From contig NZ_JAOEIY010000005.1 in assembly GCF_025966695.1 (NCBI RefSeq), positions 248,001 through 312,000 on the forward strand: a stretch of DNA of 64,000 nt, read 5' to 3'. The notes below the pieces were generated by a model. The model worked only from the letters and a program-made list of their open reading frames with translations. It made no database searches and was not told where the DNA came from. This document shows positions 1-10,698 of this stretch, one piece after another (position 1 is the first letter of the stretch; each line of letters opens with the position of its first letter). Source of the DNA: Stutzerimonas sp. S1 (GTDB lineage Bacteria; Pseudomonadota; Gammaproteobacteria; Pseudomonadales; Pseudomonadaceae). Both the position numbers and the translations under genes were made by a program.

Positions 1-938
<938 letters not shown>

Positions 939-1310
939 TTCACATCCAATCGGGGCAGCCCCGACGCTTCGATAAAAAAACACTGCCCGACGGGCAGACC
1001 ACAGTTTTTCTGGCGCGGGGAATACCCGCCGGGCACGGTTGTGCGTGCGGTCGCTAGCTGTTGGATGAAGGTTTTGTGCCAGACCGCTGGTCGGAAATTG
1101 ATCAAACCGACAGCGGCGAGGATACGGCAAGCCACGCCGGGTGAATGGCCACGCGACGAATGGCCGGCAGGTTTGCGACGAATGACCGGCCGCGGACGGA
1201 ACTCGCGGCCGTGGCCGGAGGGATTTTTTCCCGAATTAAGCTGCCTTAGTGCAGCGGGCTCGGCTTAAGCACGGGCCGCCCCCTCCCGGAACATGTGATT
1301 CGAGAAGCCG
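939..1310. other. Intergenic region between divergent ftsH-like and FecR-domain genes
   Basis: This 372-base stretch has no convincing gene. It must hold the promoters for two divergent transcripts. It contains a short palindrome CTGCCCGACGGGCAG (983-997) next to a run of seven A residues, and a set of near-identical direct repeats at 1143-1190 that are annotated separately. I could not assign a clear -35/-10 pair. Confidence 0.5.
1143..1190. promoter_or_regulatory. Direct repeats upstream of FecR/OmpA pair
   Basis: GCGACGAATGRCCGGC occurs at 1153-1168 and again at 1175-1190. The offset is 22 bases, about two helical turns. A third, shorter copy GAATGGCC lies at 1143-1150. The repeats end about 120 bases before the FecR-domain gene. 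Tandem repeats with a two-turn period are typical of binding sites for response regulators or other dimers. The regulator is unknown and the function is inferred. Confidence 0.35.
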
Positions 1311-1772
1311 ATGAACGACCTGATGAAAAACCTGTGGCGTGGCATGTGCCTCGTGCCGGTACTGGGCCTGGCACACGCCGTGGCCGACGTCCTGCCGGCA
1401 CCCAGCGGGCACGTGGCGCGTGTGACGGGGGCCGCCTATGTCAGCAGCCGTGGCTATACCAATGCAGCGAAGGTTGGCCAGGCAATCGTCCCTGGCGTCT
1501 CGCTAAGCACTGGCGAGGGTGGCGAGTTGGGGGTGATCTTCAGCGACGGCAGCGTGTTGTCCTTTGGTCCGCACAGCGAATTGACCTTGGACGATTACCG
1601 GTTCGCTCCGGCCGCGGATGAGCTGCGGCTCAATGCTCGCCTGCGGCGTGGCACGCTGAGCCTGCTGACGGGCGATATCGCTCGCCTTGCCCCCGGCGCC
1701 GTCGCGCTGGATACACCGGAAGGGCGCGTGCGGGTGCATGGCGGACATATCCTGATGAGGGTCGCCGAGTGA
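1311..1772 (+). CDS. Secreted FecR-domain protein
   Basis: A 153-residue protein with a signal peptide (hydrophobic stretch about 9-24, likely cleaved near AHA or AVA) followed by a FecR-type beta-rich domain at about 45-140. It contains the typical phrases VGQAIVPGVSLSTGEGGE and VIFSDGSVLSFGPHSEL. It lacks the N-terminal anti-sigma helix bundle of true FecR, so it is not a sigma regulator. It is more likely a periplasmic or cell-surface scaffold of the kind often encoded next to OmpA-like lipoproteins. The start ATG is preceded by GAGAAG. Its stop region overlaps the next gene, which implies translational coupling. Confidence 0.75.
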   Translation: MNDLMKNLWRGMCLVPVLGLAHAVADVLPAPSGHVARVTGAAYVSSRGYTNAAKVGQAIVPGVSLSTGEGGELGVIFSDGSVLSFGPHSELTLDDYRFAPAADELRLNARLRRGTLSLLTGDIARLAPGAVALDTPEGRVRVHGGHILMRVAE

Positions 1773-2347
1773 TGGGTGGCATGCGGAGACTGACAATCGC
1801 ACTGCTGTTGCCGTTGGCGCTCGCCGGCTGTAGCGGGCGCTCCTATGTGATGCTGGCGGAGGGTGGCGGCGCTGGCGTGGCGCTAGGCGACGACGAGCCA
1901 CCTGTGATGCTGACGACGCCGGGGCAGGGAATGGTGATCGGTGGTGCGCGGACATTCACGGTCAGCGAGCTACGCCGTCAGCTGGATTTCGATAAGGCCC
2001 TCGCGGCAAGACCGGCCTTGCCGGAGCGGCATCTGATCTATCTGGGCGCCGATGGCACGCTTGCCGCACATTCCGAAGCGGCGGTGCAGCGAGTTCTGGA
2101 AGCGGTGCATCGACGTGATTACCCAGTCGTCACGGTGATTGGTCACACCGATACCCTCGGTCAGGAGGCAGCCAATGTTCGGGTGGGGTTGCGTCGCGCA
2201 CAGGCCATCGCCGACCTGCTGAGTGCGCGCGGCCTGGAAACCATGGAGTTGCGGGTGGAGAGCCACGGCGAGCGCAACCTGCTGGTCGCGACGCCGGACG
2301 CCACCGCCGAGCCGCGCAATCGGCGGGTCGAGGTGCTGATCCGTTGA
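1769..2347 (+). CDS. OmpA-family lipoprotein
   Basis: A 192-residue protein with a lipoprotein signal peptide (lipobox LAGC, cysteine at residue 21) and a C-terminal OmpA-like peptidoglycan-binding domain at about 95-192. The domain includes the signature VIGHTDTLG and the closing NRRVEVLI. It probably sits in the outer membrane and grips the cell wall. It overlaps the upstream FecR-domain gene by four bases (ATGA), so the two are made together. FecR-domain/OmpA pairs are often joined by a CHASE2 cyclase gene in other bacteria, but none is present here. ATG codons at 1772 and 1781 are alternative starts that keep the signal peptide. Confidence 0.8.
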   Translation: MMGGMRRLTIALLLPLALAGCSGRSYVMLAEGGGAGVALGDDEPPVMLTTPGQGMVIGGARTFTVSELRRQLDFDKALAARPALPERHLIYLGADGTLAAHSEAAVQRVLEAVHRRDYPVVTVIGHTDTLGQEAANVRVGLRRAQAIADLLSARGLETMELRVESHGERNLLVATPDATAEPRNRRVEVLIR

Positions 2348-2402
2348 GCGCAGGGTGCGCTGGCGGGGGAGGCGCACCGTGGAGGTGCGCCTGGGCATGT
2401 CC

Positions 2403-2783
2403 TCAGTCGAGAACCATGACCGCGTCCATTTCCACCTGCGCGCCCTTGGGCAGGGCGGCGATGCCGATGGCCGCCCGGGCCGGGAACGGCAGCTGGAAGT
2501 AGCGGCTCATCACCTCGTTGACGGTGGCGAAGTTGCCAAGGTCGGTGAGGAAGATGTTGAGCTTGACGATGTCCTTCAGCGAGCCACCGGCCGCTTCGGC
2601 GACCGCCTTGAGGTTTTCGAATACCTGTACGGCCTGGGCCTCGAAGCCTTCCACCAGCTCCATGCTCTTGGGATCCAGCGGGATCTGTCCAGACATGTAG
2701 ACGGTGTTGCCGGCCTTGATCGCCTGGGAGTAGGTGCCGATGGCGGCCGGGGCCTTGTCGGTGTTGATCACGGTCTTGCTCAT
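2403..2783 (-). CDS. ridA: RidA family reactive intermediate deaminase
   Basis: A 126-residue YjgF/YER057c/UK114 family protein. It hydrolyses reactive 2-aminoacrylate and related enamines or imines released by PLP enzymes. Family landmarks include [20 protein letters not shown], the region around [15 protein letters not shown] with the substrate-carboxylate-binding Arg, and a terminal EMDAVMVLD. The start ATG at 2783 has a strong GAGGAG ribosome-binding site. A longer open frame upstream of it lacks family similarity. The gene lies just downstream of spoT on the same strand. A second, more distant RidA homologue lies in the dad locus at 29321. Confidence 0.92.
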   Translation of the reverse strand: MSKTVINTDKAPAAIGTYSQAIKAGNTVYMSGQIPLDPKSMELVEGFEAQAVQVFENLKAVAEAAGGSLKDIVKLNIFLTDLGNFATVNEVMSRYFQLPFPARAAIGIAALPKGAQVEMDAVMVLD

Positions 2784-2903
2784 AGGAACTCCTCGGTGAA
2801 TGGGCTGCGGGCGAAAAGCATAAAGGCTGGCCCGCACGCGGGCCACCGCTGAGCGACGGATTTGTCACCAGCGATAGCGACGTAGGGGGCAGCGGGATGC
2901 AGG

Positions 2904-5012
2904 TCAGGCCTTGACGCGGGTGATGCGGGTCACGCCCTTGATTGCGCGGAGCTTCTTGATCACCCGCGCCAGGTGCACGCGATCATGCACGCTGACCACC
3001 AGCTGGACCACGCTGATGCGTCCGTCGCGCTCGTCCATGCCGATCTTCTCGATGTTGCCGTCGGCAGCATTGACACTGCCGGCGAGCAGGGCGATCAGGC
3101 CGCGCTGGTGCTCCAGCTCGACGCGCAGTTCGACGTTGAACTCGCCGGTGACGTCCTTGGCCCAGGACAGCTGAATGCACTTGTCCGGGTTGTGACGGAT
3201 CTCGGCGATGTTCCGGCAACTCTCAAGGTGCACCACCATGCCTTTGCCGGCGGACAGGTGGCCGACGATGGGATCGCCGGGGATCGGCGTGCAGCACTTG
3301 GCGTAATTGAGCACCAAGCCTTCAGTGCCGCGGATCGCCAGTGGCCCTTCGGCGCTGGGCGCCTGCTCGCCGTCGCTGGCTAGCAGGCGGCGGGCGATCA
3401 CGTAGGCCATGCGGTTGCCCAGGCCGATGTCTTCGAGCAGGTCCTCGATGTACTCCATGTGGTACTCGGCGAGGACCTGGCGAATGCGTTCCGCGCTGAT
3501 CTTGTCCAGGCTGGTCTCGAATCCGGTAAGCGCCTTGTTCAACAGGCGCTCGCCGAGACTGATGGATTCCGAACGTCGCTGCAGTTTGAGCGCGTGGCGG
3601 ATGTGCGTGCGTGCCTTGCCGGTTACGACGAAGTTGAGCCAGGCCGGATTTGGTCGAGCACCCGGCGCGGTGACGATTTCCACCGTCGAGCCGCTTTCCA
3701 GAGCCTGCGACAGCGGCGCGAGACGGCGATTTACGCGGCAGGCGATGCAGGTGTTGCCCACGTCGGTATGCACGGCATAGGCGAAGTCCACCGCCGTCGA
3801 GCCCTTCGGCAGCTCCATGATGCTGCCCTTGGGCGTGAAGACGTAGACCTCGTCGGGAAAGAGGTCGATCTTCACGCTCTCGATGAATTCCAGCGAGTTG
3901 CCGGCGCGCTGCTGCAGCTCGAGCACGCCCTTGACCCACTGTCGCGCGCGGGCATGGGTGCCCTTGCTCTGCTCACCTTCGCTGGACTTGTACAGCCAGT
4001 GCGCGGCGATGCCATTGTTGGCCATCTCTTCCATCTCGCGGGTGCGGATCTGGATCTCGATGGGCACACCGTGCATGCCGAACAGGGTCGTGTGCAGCGA
4101 CTGGTAGCCGTTCGCCTTGGGAATTGCGATGTAATCCTTGAAGCGGCCGGGCAGTGGCTTGTACAGACTGTGCACGGCGCCAAGCACGCGGTAGCAGGTG
4201 TCGGCCTTGTCCACCACGATGCGGAAGGCATAGACGTCCATGATCTCGTTGAACGCTTTGCGCTTGCCGCGCATCTTCTTGTAGATGCTGTAGAGGTGTT
4301 TCTCGCGGCCCACCACTTCGCCTTCCAGGCCTTCACGCTCGAGACAGTGGATCAGTGACTGCTCGATCTTCTCGACGATCTCGTTGCGGTTGCCGCGCGC
4401 GCGCCGTACGGCGGCACGAATGCGCTCGGAGCGCATCGGGTGCATGGCCTTGAAACCAAGATCCTCGAATTCCACGCGCATCGAGTGCATGCCCAGGCGG
4501 TTGGCGATGGGGGCGTAGATTTCAAGGGTTTCCTTGGCGATGCGTCGGCGTTTCTCGCCGGCCAGCACTTCCAGCGTGCGCATGTTGTGCAGGCGGTCGG
4601 CGAGTTTGACCAGGATGACGCGGATGTCGCGCGCCATCGCCATGGCCATCTTCTGGAAGTTCTCGGCCTGCGCCTCGGCCTTGGTCTCGAAGTTCATCTG
4701 GGTCAGCTTGCTGACCCCATCGACCAGTTCGGCGACAGTTTCGCCGAACTGTGCAACCAGCGCTTCCTTGGGAATGCCGGTGTCCTCGATGACGTCATGC
4801 AGCATCGCGGCCATCAGGCTCTGATGGTCCATATGCATGTCAGCGAGAATATTGGCTACTGCGAGGGGATGGGTGACGTAGGCTTCACCGCTGCGCCGAC
4901 GCTGGCCGTCGTGGGCCTGCTCGGCATAGAAGTAGGCACGGCGAACCAGGTTGACCTGGTCCGGGCCAAGATAGGTCGACAGGCGATCCGCAAGGGCGTC
5001 TATGGCTGGCAA
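2904..5012 (-). CDS. spoT: Bifunctional (p)ppGpp synthetase/hydrolase SpoT
   Basis: A 702-residue RelA/SpoT homologue of normal length. The N-terminal HD hydrolase has the metal-binding HD pair at residues 72-73 (MLHDVIEDT), so ppGpp breakdown should be active. It is followed by the synthetase domain (YQSLHTT at about 300), a TGS domain at about 385-445 (VYVFTPKGSIMELPKGSTA), a helical/zinc-finger region including AKCCTPIPGDPIVG, and a C-terminal ACT domain at about 625-700. It controls the stringent-response alarmone. It lies downstream of gmk and rpoZ on the same strand, the classic gammaproteobacterial gmk-rpoZ-spoT order that links guanine nucleotide synthesis, RNA polymerase and ppGpp. 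Confidence 0.97.
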   Translation of the reverse strand: MPAIDALADRLSTYLGPDQVNLVRRAYFYAEQAHDGQRRRSGEAYVTHPLAVANILADMHMDHQSLMAAMLHDVIEDTGIPKEALVAQFGETVAELVDGVSKLTQMNFETKAEAQAENFQKMAMAMARDIRVILVKLADRLHNMRTLEVLAGEKRRRIAKETLEIYAPIANRLGMHSMRVEFEDLGFKAMHPMRSERIRAAVRRARGNRNEIVEKIEQSLIHCLEREGLEGEVVGREKHLYSIYKKMRGKRKAFNEIMDVYAFRIVVDKADTCYRVLGAVHSLYKPLPGRFKDYIAIPKANGYQSLHTTLFGMHGVPIEIQIRTREMEEMANNGIAAHWLYKSSEGEQSKGTHARARQWVKGVLELQQRAGNSLEFIESVKIDLFPDEVYVFTPKGSIMELPKGSTAVDFAYAVHTDVGNTCIACRVNRRLAPLSQALESGSTVEIVTAPGARPNPAWLNFVVTGKARTHIRHALKLQRRSESISLGERLLNKALTGFETSLDKISAERIRQVLAEYHMEYIEDLLEDIGLGNRMAYVIARRLLASDGEQAPSAEGPLAIRGTEGLVLNYAKCCTPIPGDPIVGHLSAGKGMVVHLESCRNIAEIRHNPDKCIQLSWAKDVTGEFNVELRVELEHQRGLIALLAGSVNAADGNIEKIGMDERDGRISVVQLVVSVHDRVHLARVIKKLRAIKGVTRITRVKA

Positions 5013-5072
5013 GGCGATACCCCTTGCCGGCTGGCTGCAATGTTCGCGGTTCGACTTCGACCTGGCATTTAA

Positions 5073-5336
5073 TCAGATGGCCTCGTTGGGCTCTTCCTCA
5101 TATTGGACGAAGAGCGGCTCGTCATCGACGATTTCGTCCTGGGCAATGACATCGTAGTCGACCAGGCCGGACGCGATCTCGCGCAGGGCGACAACGGTCG
5201 GCTTGTCGTTTTCCCAGCCTACCTTCGGCTCCTTGCCGCCGGTAGCCAGCTGGCGCGCACGCTTGGTGGCCAGCATGACCAGCTCGAAGCGGTTATCGAC
5301 GTTGTCCAGGCAATCTTCAACGGTAACGCGGGCCAT
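5073..5336 (-). CDS. rpoZ: RNA polymerase omega subunit
   Basis: An 87-residue omega subunit, starting [20 protein letters not shown] and containing the conserved [12 protein letters not shown]. Omega helps assemble the beta-prime subunit into RNA polymerase and forms part of the ppGpp site 1 pocket, so its place just before spoT makes functional sense. The start at 5336 is chosen because family members begin MARVTVEDC. An in-frame upstream start would add eight residues without family support. About 150 bases separate it from gmk, and that gap contains a very long perfect hairpin. Confidence 0.96.
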   Translation of the reverse strand: MARVTVEDCLDNVDNRFELVMLATKRARQLATGGKEPKVGWENDKPTVVALREIASGLVDYDVIAQDEIVDDEPLFVQYEEEPNEAI

Positions 5337-5432
5337 GGTGTTCCTCGTGATCAATAGCAATAAAGCGGGCCCGGATGGGCAAGCGGACGAAATAGTTTAA
5401 AAAATCACCAGTCTGAATGGAAGCGCTGTTTC

Positions 5433-5482
5433 TCGCGACCCGAAATGGTCGAGCGGCTTCGCTCGACCATTTCGGGTCGCGA
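5433..5482. repeat. 23-bp perfect inverted repeat between gmk and rpoZ
   Basis: Arms at 5433-5455 and 5460-5482 are exact reverse complements over 23 bases, separated by a four-base loop (GCTT). No T-tract follows on either strand, so it is not a standard rho-independent terminator. It sits 8 bases after the gmk stop and about 97 bases before the rpoZ start. It could cap or protect the gmk mRNA end, pause polymerase, or be a REP-type dispersed element. Confidence 0.85.
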
Positions 5483-5489
5483 CGCTTGC

Positions 5490-7042
<1,553 letters not shown>

Positions 7043-7146
7043 CAGGGGATACCTCTCGATACGGGCTGCGAAAGGCGGAGGATTGTAAAGGAAAAACCAC
7101 CAGCCGGGTTGCGATGGGCAATCGACCCTTTTCCAGACAAGGCTTC

Positions 7147-7152
7147 TATAAT
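7147..7152 (+). promoter_or_regulatory. Candidate -10 box for rph
   Basis: A perfect TATAAT lies 35 bases before the rph start codon in the yicC-rph divergent region. No good -35 hexamer stands at 16-18 bases; the best is TCGACC at 19-base spacing. It is assigned from sequence only. Confidence 0.45.
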
Positions 7153-7187
7153 GCCGCCAATCTCTCCCAGAAGCAGGATGTACCTAC

Positions 7188-7910
7188 ATGAAGCGTCCCA
7201 GTGGCCGTGCGGCCGATCAGCTGCGCTCGATCCGAATCACTCGCAATTACACCAAGCATGCCGAGGGTTCGGTGCTGGTCGAGTTCGGTGATACCCGGGT
7301 CATCTGCACCGCGAGCATCGAGACCGGCGTTCCGCGCTTCCTCAAGGGGCAGGGGCAGGGCTGGCTGACCGCTGAATACGGCATGTTGCCGCGCGCTACC
7401 GGCGAGCGGAATCAGCGTGAGGCGGCGCGCGGCAAGCAGGGCGGTCGGACCCTGGAAATCCAGCGTCTGATCGGCCGTTCGCTGCGCGCGGCTCTGGATA
7501 TGAGCAAGCTGGGCGAGAACACCCTGTTCATAGATTGCGATGTGATCCAGGCCGATGGCGGCACGCGTACGGCTTCGATCACTGGCGCGATGGTGGCGCT
7601 GGTCGATGCGTTGAAACTGCTGAAGAAGCGTGGCGGTCTCAAAGGTGGCGACCCGGTCAAGCAGATGGTGGCGGCGGTCTCCGTTGGCATGTACCAAGGG
7701 CAGCCAGTGTTGGATCTCGATTACCTCGAGGACTCCGCGGCCGAGACCGATCTCAACGTGGTAATGACCGACGCCGGCGGCTTCATCGAAGTGCAGGGCA
7801 CAGCCGAAGGTGCGCCCTTCCAGCCTCATGAGCTCAACGCGATGCTGGAGCTTGCGCAGGGCGGCATGCGCGACTTGTTCGAGCTGCAGCGTGCGGCGCT
7901 GGCTGACTGA
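7188..7910 (+). CDS. rph: Ribonuclease PH
   Basis: A 240-residue phosphorolytic 3'-to-5' exoribonuclease that trims tRNA 3' ends. It has the typical start [17 protein letters not shown], the RNA-binding [20 protein letters not shown] region, and the acidic active-site stretch [19 protein letters not shown]. Its full length and unbroken C terminus suggest a functional enzyme, unlike the frameshifted rph of E. coli K-12. It is divergent from yicC and is followed 11 bases later by a small membrane protein gene. Confidence 0.96.
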   Translation: MKRPSGRAADQLRSIRITRNYTKHAEGSVLVEFGDTRVICTASIETGVPRFLKGQGQGWLTAEYGMLPRATGERNQREAARGKQGGRTLEIQRLIGRSLRAALDMSKLGENTLFIDCDVIQADGGTRTASITGAMVALVDALKLLKKRGGLKGGDPVKQMVAAVSVGMYQGQPVLDLDYLEDSAAETDLNVVMTDAGGFIEVQGTAEGAPFQPHELNAMLELAQGGMRDLFELQRAALAD

Positions 7911-7921
7911 GTAGGTGAACA

Positions 7922-8290
7922 ATGACTGATCAGAAGCTCGTCCCGCTGCCCGACCGCGAGGCGCGCCAGTGGGCGATGTTCTGCCACTACTCGGCGTTCT
8001 TCTGGTTTCTCGCGCCGATGATAGGCAACGTCATCGGCCCACTGATCGTCTGGCAGTTGAAGAAGGACATGGATCCGTTCGTCGATCAGCAGGGCAAGGA
8101 GGCGCTGAATTTTCAGATCACCTTCAGCATCCTGATGATGATCTGCGGACTGCTTGCCTGGATCGTCATCGGCTTTCCGCTGATGGCGCTGGTCAGCGTG
8201 GTCGCGCTGGTGCTGGTGATCATCGCCGGCATTCGGGCTAACGAAGGCAGACCCTATCGGTATCCATTCTGCTGGCGGCTGATCAAGTAG
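7922..8290 (+). CDS. DUF4870 small membrane protein
   Basis: A 122-residue DUF4870 (Tic20-like) protein. The N terminus (RQWAMFCHYSAFFWFLAP) leads into a first membrane segment at about 25-45. The conserved DMDPFVDQQGKEALNFQIT loop follows, then two closely spaced hydrophobic segments at about 66-108. Function is unknown. It is an inner-membrane protein encoded 11 bases after rph, so it is probably co-transcribed with it. A hairpin follows its stop. Confidence 0.85.
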   Translation: MTDQKLVPLPDREARQWAMFCHYSAFFWFLAPMIGNVIGPLIVWQLKKDMDPFVDQQGKEALNFQITFSILMMICGLLAWIVIGFPLMALVSVVALVLVIIAGIRANEGRPYRYPFCWRLIK

Positions 8291-8309
8291 CGGGCGGTTG
8301 TTGAGTGCT

Positions 8310-8340
8310 CGACGGATCCGGCCGCGGGCTAGATCCGTCG
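8310..8340. terminator. Hairpin between convergent DUF4870 gene and crc
   Basis: CGACGGATC (8310-8318) pairs perfectly with GATCCGTCG (8332-8340) across a 13-base loop, between two genes that converge. There is no T-tract on either side, so termination is plausible from position but not proven. Confidence 0.45.
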
Positions 8341-8343
8341 GGG

Positions 8344-9123
8344 CTAGAGGCTGAGGGTCCAGTCGTAATCGACGATCAGCGGCGCATGCTGGGAGAAGCG
8401 AGGCTGGCGCGGCAGGCGCGCGCTGCGAACGAAGCGGCGCAGGCCGGACGTCAGAATCTGATAGTCGAAACGCCAGCCGAGGTTAAGCATCTCGGCTTGC
8501 TCGGTATCCGGCCACCAGCTGAACAGGTCGCCCTCGCGGTTGACCTCGCGCAGCGCATCTACGTAACCCATGTTGCCGAAGATCTCATCCAGCCATGCCC
8601 GTTCCGGTGCGAGAAAACCCGGACTTTGCTGGCAATCGCGCCAGTTCTTCACGTCCAGCTTCTGATGCGCGACGTACAGAGAACCGCAATACAGATATTC
8701 GCGGCGCTTGCGACGCTGTTTGTCCATGTAATGAGCGAAGTCATCCATGAACTTGAATTTCTGGTTCAGGCTGGCGTCGCCGTCCTGGCCCGTCGGCAGC
8801 AGCAGGCTGGCGATGCTGACCTTGTCGAAATCCGCTTGCAGGTAGCGTCCGTAACGGTCTGCCGTTTCGAAGCCGAGTCCCATGATCACGGCCTTGGGTT
8901 GCAGTCTCGAGTACAGCGCAACGCCGCCCTGCTCGGGAATTTCGGCATCGCAGGCATAAAGGAAATAACCGTCCAGCTGGTAAGCCGGATCATCGAGTTC
9001 CAAGGCAGAGGCGCGGGTATCCTGCAGGCAGATGACATCGGCATTCTGGGCTTGCAGCCAGCTGAGCAAACCTCGCTGTGCCGCCGCTTGAATGCCATTC
9101 ACGTTGACACTGATGATCCGCAT
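8344..9123 (-). CDS. crc: Catabolite repression control protein Crc
   Basis: A 259-residue member of the exonuclease III/endonuclease/phosphatase fold. The start MRIISVNVNGIQAAAQRGLL, the segment DADFDK-like QADFDKVSIASLLLP, the stretch QKFKFMDDFAHY, and the ending SQHAPLIVDYDW match what I recall of Pseudomonas Crc over the full length. Crc acts with Hfq to silence mRNAs carrying A-rich catabolite-activity motifs, giving carbon catabolite repression; it is not known to act as a nuclease. Its place divergent from pyrE is the conserved Pseudomonas position and supports Crc rather than a housekeeping xthA. Confidence 0.95.
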   Translation of the reverse strand: MRIISVNVNGIQAAAQRGLLSWLQAQNADVICLQDTRASALELDDPAYQLDGYFLYACDAEIPEQGGVALYSRLQPKAVIMGLGFETADRYGRYLQADFDKVSIASLLLPTGQDGDASLNQKFKFMDDFAHYMDKQRRKRREYLYCGSLYVAHQKLDVKNWRDCQQSPGFLAPERAWLDEIFGNMGYVDALREVNREGDLFSWWPDTEQAEMLNLGWRFDYQILTSGLRRFVRSARLPRQPRFSQHAPLIVDYDWTLSL

Positions 9124-9149
9124 AAATGGCCCCTAAAAACACGTGCGTG

Positions 9150-9155
9150 TATGAT
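9150..9155 (+). promoter_or_regulatory. Candidate extended -10 box for pyrE
   Basis: TATGAT preceded by GTG lies 52 bases before the pyrE start, in the crc-pyrE divergent gap. It is a plausible sigma-70 -10 element. The -35 is unclear. Confidence 0.35.
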
Positions 9156-9207
9156 AACCCAAGCTCTCCGTAATTAGCTAAATCCGTGGCTTCCGGGAAT
9201 TTTCTTC

Positions 9208-9849
9208 ATGCAGGCGTACCAGCGCGAATTCATTCGTTTTGCCATCGAGCGCGGGGTTCTGCGCTTCGGTGAGTTCACCCTGAAATCCGGCCGTACCAGT
9301 CCGTACTTCTTCAATGCCGGTCTGTTCAACAGTGGTAGTGCGCTGGCGCAGTTGGGGCGCTTCTACGCCGCCGCGGTTGCAGACAGCGGCATCGACTTCG
9401 ATGTGATTTTCGGTCCAGCGTATAAGGGCATTCCGTTGGCGGCAGCCACCGCGATCGCTCTGGCCGAGCAGCATCAGCGCGATCTGCCGTGGTGCTTCAA
9501 TCGCAAGGAAGCCAAGGATCACGGCGAGGGCGGCACTCTGGTCGGCGCCCCGCTGACCGGGCGTGTGCTGATCGTCGATGATGTGATCACCGCGGGCACG
9601 GCGATTCGCGAAGTCATGCAGATTATTCAGGCACAGAACGCCCAACCGGCTGGCGTGTTGATCGCGCTCAACCGTCAGGAGCGCGGTCAGGGCGAATTGT
9701 CGGCAATCCAGGAGGTGGAGCGCGACTACGCAATACCGGTGGTCAGTATTGTGTCGCTGTCGCAAGTGCTGGAGTACCTGGAAGAAGATAATCGGCTCAA
9801 ACAGCATTTGCCCGCGGTGCAGGCGTATCGCGCGCAATACGGGATCTGA
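9208..9849 (+). CDS. pyrE: Orotate phosphoribosyltransferase
   Basis: A 213-residue type I phosphoribosyltransferase that joins orotate and PRPP to make orotidine 5'-phosphate in pyrimidine synthesis. It has the N-terminal [19 protein letters not shown] substrate loop, the flexible catalytic-loop motif [14 protein letters not shown], and the PRPP-binding [12 protein letters not shown] at about 126-137. Its length is normal. It is divergent from crc, with a DUF4124 gene following after 20 bases. Confidence 0.97.
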   Translation: MQAYQREFIRFAIERGVLRFGEFTLKSGRTSPYFFNAGLFNSGSALAQLGRFYAAAVADSGIDFDVIFGPAYKGIPLAAATAIALAEQHQRDLPWCFNRKEAKDHGEGGTLVGAPLTGRVLIVDDVITAGTAIREVMQIIQAQNAQPAGVLIALNRQERGQGELSAIQEVERDYAIPVVSIVSLSQVLEYLEEDNRLKQHLPAVQAYRAQYGI

Positions 9850-9869
9850 CTAGGGATAGGTGCCTCGCC

Positions 9870-10463
9870 ATGCTTCAGCCGGTAATCATTCGCTCCTTCG
9901 TTGCGTTGGGATTGTTGGCTTCGACATGGGCCGGCGCCGGCGAGCTTTATCGCTACACCGATGAACGGGGCGTCATGGTGCTCGATCGCCAGGGCGTGCC
10001 ACCGCAGCACATCGGTCGCGGCTATCAGGTGCTCAATGAGCAGGGGCGGGTGATCCGGGTCGTTCCGCCTGCGCCTTCTGCCGAGGAGTTGCAGCGTTTG
10101 CGGCAGGAGAAGGCCCGCGCCGCGGCAGATGCCCAGCTGCTGAGGCTGTACGCCAGCACCGAGGATGTCGAGCGCGCCAGGAAGCGCAAGCTGGCGGAGC
10201 TCGAGAGTGTGATCGGCATTACCCAAGGCAACCTGCAGTCGCTCAGGTCGCAGCAGGGCAGCCTGCGGGCGCAGGCTGCCAAGCATGAGCGTGCCGGACG
10301 GGGTGTGCCAGACAACCTGCTGACACAGATTGCCAATCTCGAGAAGGAACAAGCGAGCCTGCTTCGCGATCTCGAGCGCTACCAGCGAGCCAAGACCGAG
10401 GCGGATACCAGCTTCAGGCGTGATCGCGAGCGCGTCGCCGAACTGCTCGGCCACTCTCGATAG
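9870..10463 (+). CDS. DUF4124 domain periplasmic protein
   Basis: A 197-residue protein with a signal peptide (about 1-23, cleavage near AGA) followed by a DUF4124 domain with the characteristic LYRYTDERGVMVLD. The rest (about 70-190) is rich in Arg, Glu, Ala and Leu and reads as a long coiled coil. DUF4124 proteins are common in Pseudomonas envelopes but their role is unknown. It lies 20 bases after pyrE and is probably in the same transcript. Confidence 0.8.
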   Translation: MLQPVIIRSFVALGLLASTWAGAGELYRYTDERGVMVLDRQGVPPQHIGRGYQVLNEQGRVIRVVPPAPSAEELQRLRQEKARAAADAQLLRLYASTEDVERARKRKLAELESVIGITQGNLQSLRSQQGSLRAQAAKHERAGRGVPDNLLTQIANLEKEQASLLRDLERYQRAKTEADTSFRRDRERVAELLGHSR

Positions 10464-10669
10464 CTCGTCCTTGCTTCGTCTGATCCGGCCGACGATCTGG
10501 ATGCCGGATCGTTTGGTGTGCTGCCCGCTAGTTCACAAAGCCTGATCAACTGCCCAGCCGGTGCGCTTACTGGCGGGCGCGTTATTGTCGTCGGATAACA
10601 GACAAACCGCTCTAGATCAATAGGTTTAAGGTCGTGGTGAGATGCTGCAGGCCAGCCTGTACCTTTCGC

Positions 10670-10685
10670 CCCGAAAATTTTCGGG
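10670..10685. promoter_or_regulatory. 16-bp perfect palindrome before DUF3360 gene
   Basis: CCCGAAAATTTTCGGG is a perfect 16-base palindrome centred 21 bases before the ATG of the DUF3360 permease gene. It has no loop, so it suits a dimeric repressor or operator better than an RNA hairpin. No regulator gene is adjacent. Confidence 0.45.
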
Positions 10686-10698
10686 TGTGATATTTATC

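Noticed and set aside
983-997. CTGCCCGACGGGCAG with adjacent A-run, as a minus-strand terminator
   Set aside because: The stem can hold only about five pairs with a usable loop, and no minus-strand gene ends upstream of it.
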